42,422 nucleotides of DNA. It comes from Coriobacteriia bacterium (GTDB lineage: Bacteria; Actinomycetota; Coriobacteriia; Anaerosomatales; Anaerosomataceae). The translations under genes were made by a program, and so were the position numbers. The stretch covers positions 1 through 42,422 of the forward strand of contig JAFGAG010000073.1 of the NCBI GenBank assembly GCA_016933785.1. The letters run 5' to 3'. Under the pieces are notes generated by a model. It did not search any database. It worked only from the letters and a program-made list of their open reading frames with translations, and was not told the origin of the DNA. Of this stretch, positions 40,385 to 42,422 are shown piece after piece. Within the stretch, counting starts at the first letter, position 1. Each line of letters begins with the position of its first letter.

Positions 40385-40774
40385 TCAGTACCAGCCGCGT
40401 GCGGGACGGCCCGGTGAGTTGGGATCCTTACGGACTGCAGGGTCCCACACATTCTCGACGAGAATGAGGACGTCACCCTCGGGCAGCCGGTACACCGACA
40501 CCGCGAGCACCATTGAGCCGCGCCGCGTAGGGATCACATCGGCATGCACGTGGTAGGGTTCACCGGTGGCGGCGACGCGTTCAATGGCAGGCACGATGGC
40601 AAGCTGCTCGGCCAGCGGAACGGCGCGTTCCACCGCCTCACCCACGATGACCCTCGTACCGACCGAGGCAGCCTCTGCGGCCGCTTCGTTGACCCAAAGG
40701 ACCGTCATCGCGCCCGGATCGATCACGAACGCCTTCGCCCTGACCGGCGTGTCACGTTCTTCACCCGCAACCAT
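40385..40774 (-). CDS. single PAS-domain protein
   Basis: 129 aa from the ATG at 40774 (MVAGEERDTPVRAKAFVID), near GAGAGGCGGTGAG; the ORF-track start is 29 codons early. PAS-like core: AFVIDPGAMTVLWVNEAAAEAASVGTRVIVGEAVERAVP, EPYHVHADVIPTRRGSMVLAVSVYRLPEGDVLILVE. No output domain is present. It may be a small sensor or an interaction partner of the nearby kinase; that is an inference from position. The 192 bp between it and the 107-aa gene contain a direct repeat GGCTACT and no clear promoter. Confidence 0.7.
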   Translation of the reverse strand: MVAGEERDTPVRAKAFVIDPGAMTVLWVNEAAAEAASVGTRVIVGEAVERAVPLAEQLAIVPAIERVAATGEPYHVHADVIPTRRGSMVLAVSVYRLPEGDVLILVENVWDPAVRKDPNSPGRPARGWY

Positions 40775-40856
40775 CGGCTCACCGCCTCTCCGGGCAACGG
40801 TATCACGATGAGGGGTGGGCCCGAGTGCGCGGAACCGTAGGCGGGCGCAGCCAGGA

Positions 40857-40902
40857 CGCAACGGTAGGCCGGGCGATGGAAAGCGCCCGGCCTACCGTTG
40901 CG
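40857..40902 (-). terminator. 19-bp perfect hairpin after the cell-wall-binding gene
   Basis: CGCAACGGTAGGCCGGGCG (40857-40875) is the exact reverse complement of 40884-40902, with an 8-nt loop. It lies 14 bp after the stop of the minus-strand surface protein gene and about 80 bp before the PAS gene start. No T run follows, so it may act as a Rho-aided or stabilising element. Confidence 0.6.
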
Positions 40903-40916
40903 CGACTGATGCATGC

Positions 40917-42422
40917 TTACCGAAGAGCCTGCTCAACATCAGTGCGAACGGCTGTGGTGACGACCCCGGTTCCACCGAGGTAGCGCACCTCAGCGATCGC
41001 CGCCTTGTTAGCCACGAGTACGGTCCTCACGTTCGCATCCAGACTAGTTGAAGGCGTGAGCACCATTACGCTCCCGCTCACCCCTTGGAGTACGCCACCC
41101 GCAAGCGCGTCTGGGAAGTCCTGACCGGTCGCTACGCCAACACGGTTCCAGGAGAGCCCAGCGGTGCTCACCCCATAGGAGGCGACGTTGACCGCTGTCT
41201 GATACCGATTATCGCCCGCGATCCGTGAAGCAGCGCCTAGTGTGGTCCTCATCCGAGACTCCACTGCGGTGCTGACAGCCGCCGTACCTCCAAGCACCAC
41301 CGCATTGGTGACGCCAGCGGATTTCATACGTGTTGCGAGGGCCGAGTTGTCACCCGCAGCGGGGTCTATGAGGTAGATCGGCCAACCCTTGGCCGCTGCC
41401 AGGGGTGAAGCACCGAGTGCATCCGGGAAGTTCTGCCCCGTCGAAACGAACGCTCGGCCGGAGTACGTCGACCTGGCCTTCATCTCCGCTATCGTGCGCG
41501 CAGCGATCTTCTCGCTCGTCTCGTAGCGGTTCGCTCCAGCAATACGCTCTACTGAAACGCCACTGAGAGCATCAAGCGCCGCATGGACGTCATTCGATAC
41601 AGCGCCGGTTCCGCCCAGGATGATGACCTTGGTAGCATTCAGGCGATCGATCTCCGCGGCCACAGCAGGCGAGAGCGAGTTCGGGGCCACCAGCAGGATG
41701 GGGCCGCGCATCGCACCAGCGAGGGCCGATCCGCCGAGAGCATCCGGCCAGTTGAACGCGGTCGCAATCACAACGGTTGACGCACCTGATGGGAAAGCCT
41801 TCTTTGACGCTTCGATTGCCGTGGTGATCCGATCGGTCCCTGCGATCTGGGTGACAGTGAGCCCCAGAGCCTCGAAGCTAGCCGTCAGTGTCTTATCCGC
41901 GCGGATATTGGTGTCCGTGCGAGTGGCCGCGGTGGAGCCGTCAGACCACTTGACGAATCTGAATCCCGTGTTGGGCTTGGCCGTGACGGCAGTACCGCTG
42001 CCGCCGGACAGGATGCTCTGGGTAGTGGTTCCTACGATGGTACCGCCTGTGCCCGCGATGTACTTGAGGTTGAAGTACGGCGTCAGCCGGATCGCATCGA
42101 AGGCGATCTCCTTCCCTGCTCCGTCCCCGGTCACATCATCCAGCTCGACCCACGCTGACCCCAGTGCAAAGGAGTAGCTGCCGAGGTTCGCCCACTGGTT
42201 GGACAGCACGAGCTGATTGACCGACTTGTGCACGAGGCCGCTTGCAGTGTTGATGTGGTAGTCGGCTGAGGTCGTGCCTGCATGCGTGGATGTGACGTAT
42301 GCCTCTGCCTTGTACTTGCGCGCGCCGTTGATCCTGGAAAGATCGAACGTCCAGCGGGCGTAGTTGTCACGGGTGCCGCTCCCGCTGTACGTCCATATGC
42401 CGGTCCCATAGAGGCCGCCGCC
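40917..42422 (-). CDS. cell-wall-binding (CWB2) secreted protein, 5' end outside window
   Basis: The frame is open to the window edge, 501 codons; the M at 42233 in the track is an internal GTG. Domain order is as follows. First a golvesin-C-terminal-like beta domain (GTRDNYARWTFDL ... KYKAEAYV, NQWANLGSYSFALGSAWVELDD, FDAIRL). Next a divergent InlB-type B repeat (IAGTGGTIVGTTTQSILSGG, GFRFVKWSDGS). Last three CWB2 repeats, each opening with RIAGxxRYxT or IAGTDRITTA and containing GxxFPDALG/NWPDALGG and VxxLGGTxAVS. CWB2 triplets anchor proteins to anionic wall polymers. The N-terminal catalytic or adhesive part is unseen. A strong hairpin follows the stop. Confidence 0.9.
   Translation of the reverse strand, partial: GGGLYGTGIWTYSGSGTRDNYARWTFDLSRINGARKYKAEAYVTSTHAGTTSADYHINTASGLVHKSVNQLVLSNQWANLGSYSFALGSAWVELDDVTGDGAGKEIAFDAIRLTPYFNLKYIAGTGGTIVGTTTQSILSGGSGTAVTAKPNTGFRFVKWSDGSTAATRTDTNIRADKTLTASFEALGLTVTQIAGTDRITTAIEASKKAFPSGASTVVIATAFNWPDALGGSALAGAMRGPILLVAPNSLSPAVAAEIDRLNATKVIILGGTGAVSNDVHAALDALSGVSVERIAGANRYETSEKIAARTIAEMKARSTYSGRAFVSTGQNFPDALGASPLAAAKGWPIYLIDPAAGDNSALATRMKSAGVTNAVVLGGTAAVSTAVESRMRTTLGAASRIAGDNRYQTAVNVASYGVSTAGLSWNRVGVATGQDFPDALAGGVLQGVSGSVMVLTPSTSLDANVRTVLVANKAAIAEVRYLGGTGVVTTAVRTDVEQALR

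Overview
The window is GC-rich with densely packed genes on both strands. It looks like an anaerobic or microaerophilic actinomycete-like bacterium, most plausibly Coriobacteriia (inferred from gene content, not from a marker gene). The clues are a tungsten-type aldehyde:ferredoxin oxidoreductase, a probable selenoprotein peroxiredoxin, arginine deiminase, triple cell-wall-binding repeats (CWB2) on a secreted protein, GTG/TTG starts and GGAGG-type ribosome sites. No rRNA, tRNA, CRISPR array, insertion sequence or phage gene was seen. Coordinates include stop codons, and many starts were moved inward from the ORF track on the basis of ribosome binding sites.

Layout. 1-6.9 kb: the start of a cold-shock protein, a membrane polyferredoxin, the rRNA methyltransferase RlmKL, then a minus-strand operon MoaD-like / aldehyde ferredoxin oxidoreductase / MoaD / ThiF-like. 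7-10.5 kb: a DEAD-box helicase with a structured leader, a Cys-containing degenerate receiver protein, RlmA-type methyltransferase and a PaaI-type thioesterase. 10.5-13.7 kb: an oxidative-stress module (PerR-type regulator, peroxiredoxin, small HTH protein), a deacetylase lipoprotein and a secreted HMA/cupredoxin-like protein. 13.7-17.2 kb: nitroreductase, arginine deiminase, a membrane protein, a VOC protein and YqeY. 17.3-21.7 kb: a MarR regulator with a heterodimeric ABC exporter. 21.7-28.7 kb: DUF438/hemerythrin/PAS protein, a Ca/Na antiporter-type protein, an unlisted 56-aa secreted peptide, two TrkA-type proteins next to a KimA/YdaO-like potassium permease, and a YgjP-type protease. 28.6-33.4 kb: a MacB/FtsX-type ABC system, UbiA prenyltransferase, acylphosphatase, PAP2-like membrane protein, a second MarR regulator and a small hypothetical. 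33.4-40.8 kb: a signalling block (1014-aa histidine kinase; receiver-PAS-GGDEF-EAL protein with both output domains degenerate; LuxR-type regulator; HD-GYP protein; secreted protein; PAS protein). 40.9 kb to the end: the C-terminal part of a cell-wall-binding protein.

The most important result is at 10752..11336. The ORF track shows only the C-terminal part of a peroxiredoxin because an in-frame TGA interrupts it. That TGA sits exactly where the peroxidatic cysteine belongs (DFTFV-[TGA]-PTE). It is followed by a stem-loop with a GGUC apical loop about 18 nt downstream, which is the expected geometry of a bacterial SECIS element. The gene is therefore best read as a selenocysteine peroxiredoxin (PrxU-type). 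It lies directly downstream of a Fur-family gene whose metal ligands match those of PerR residue for residue, suggesting a peroxide-sensing circuit that controls a selenoenzyme. The family is already known; the recoded gene at this locus and its PerR/HTH context are the part an automated ORF caller would miss.
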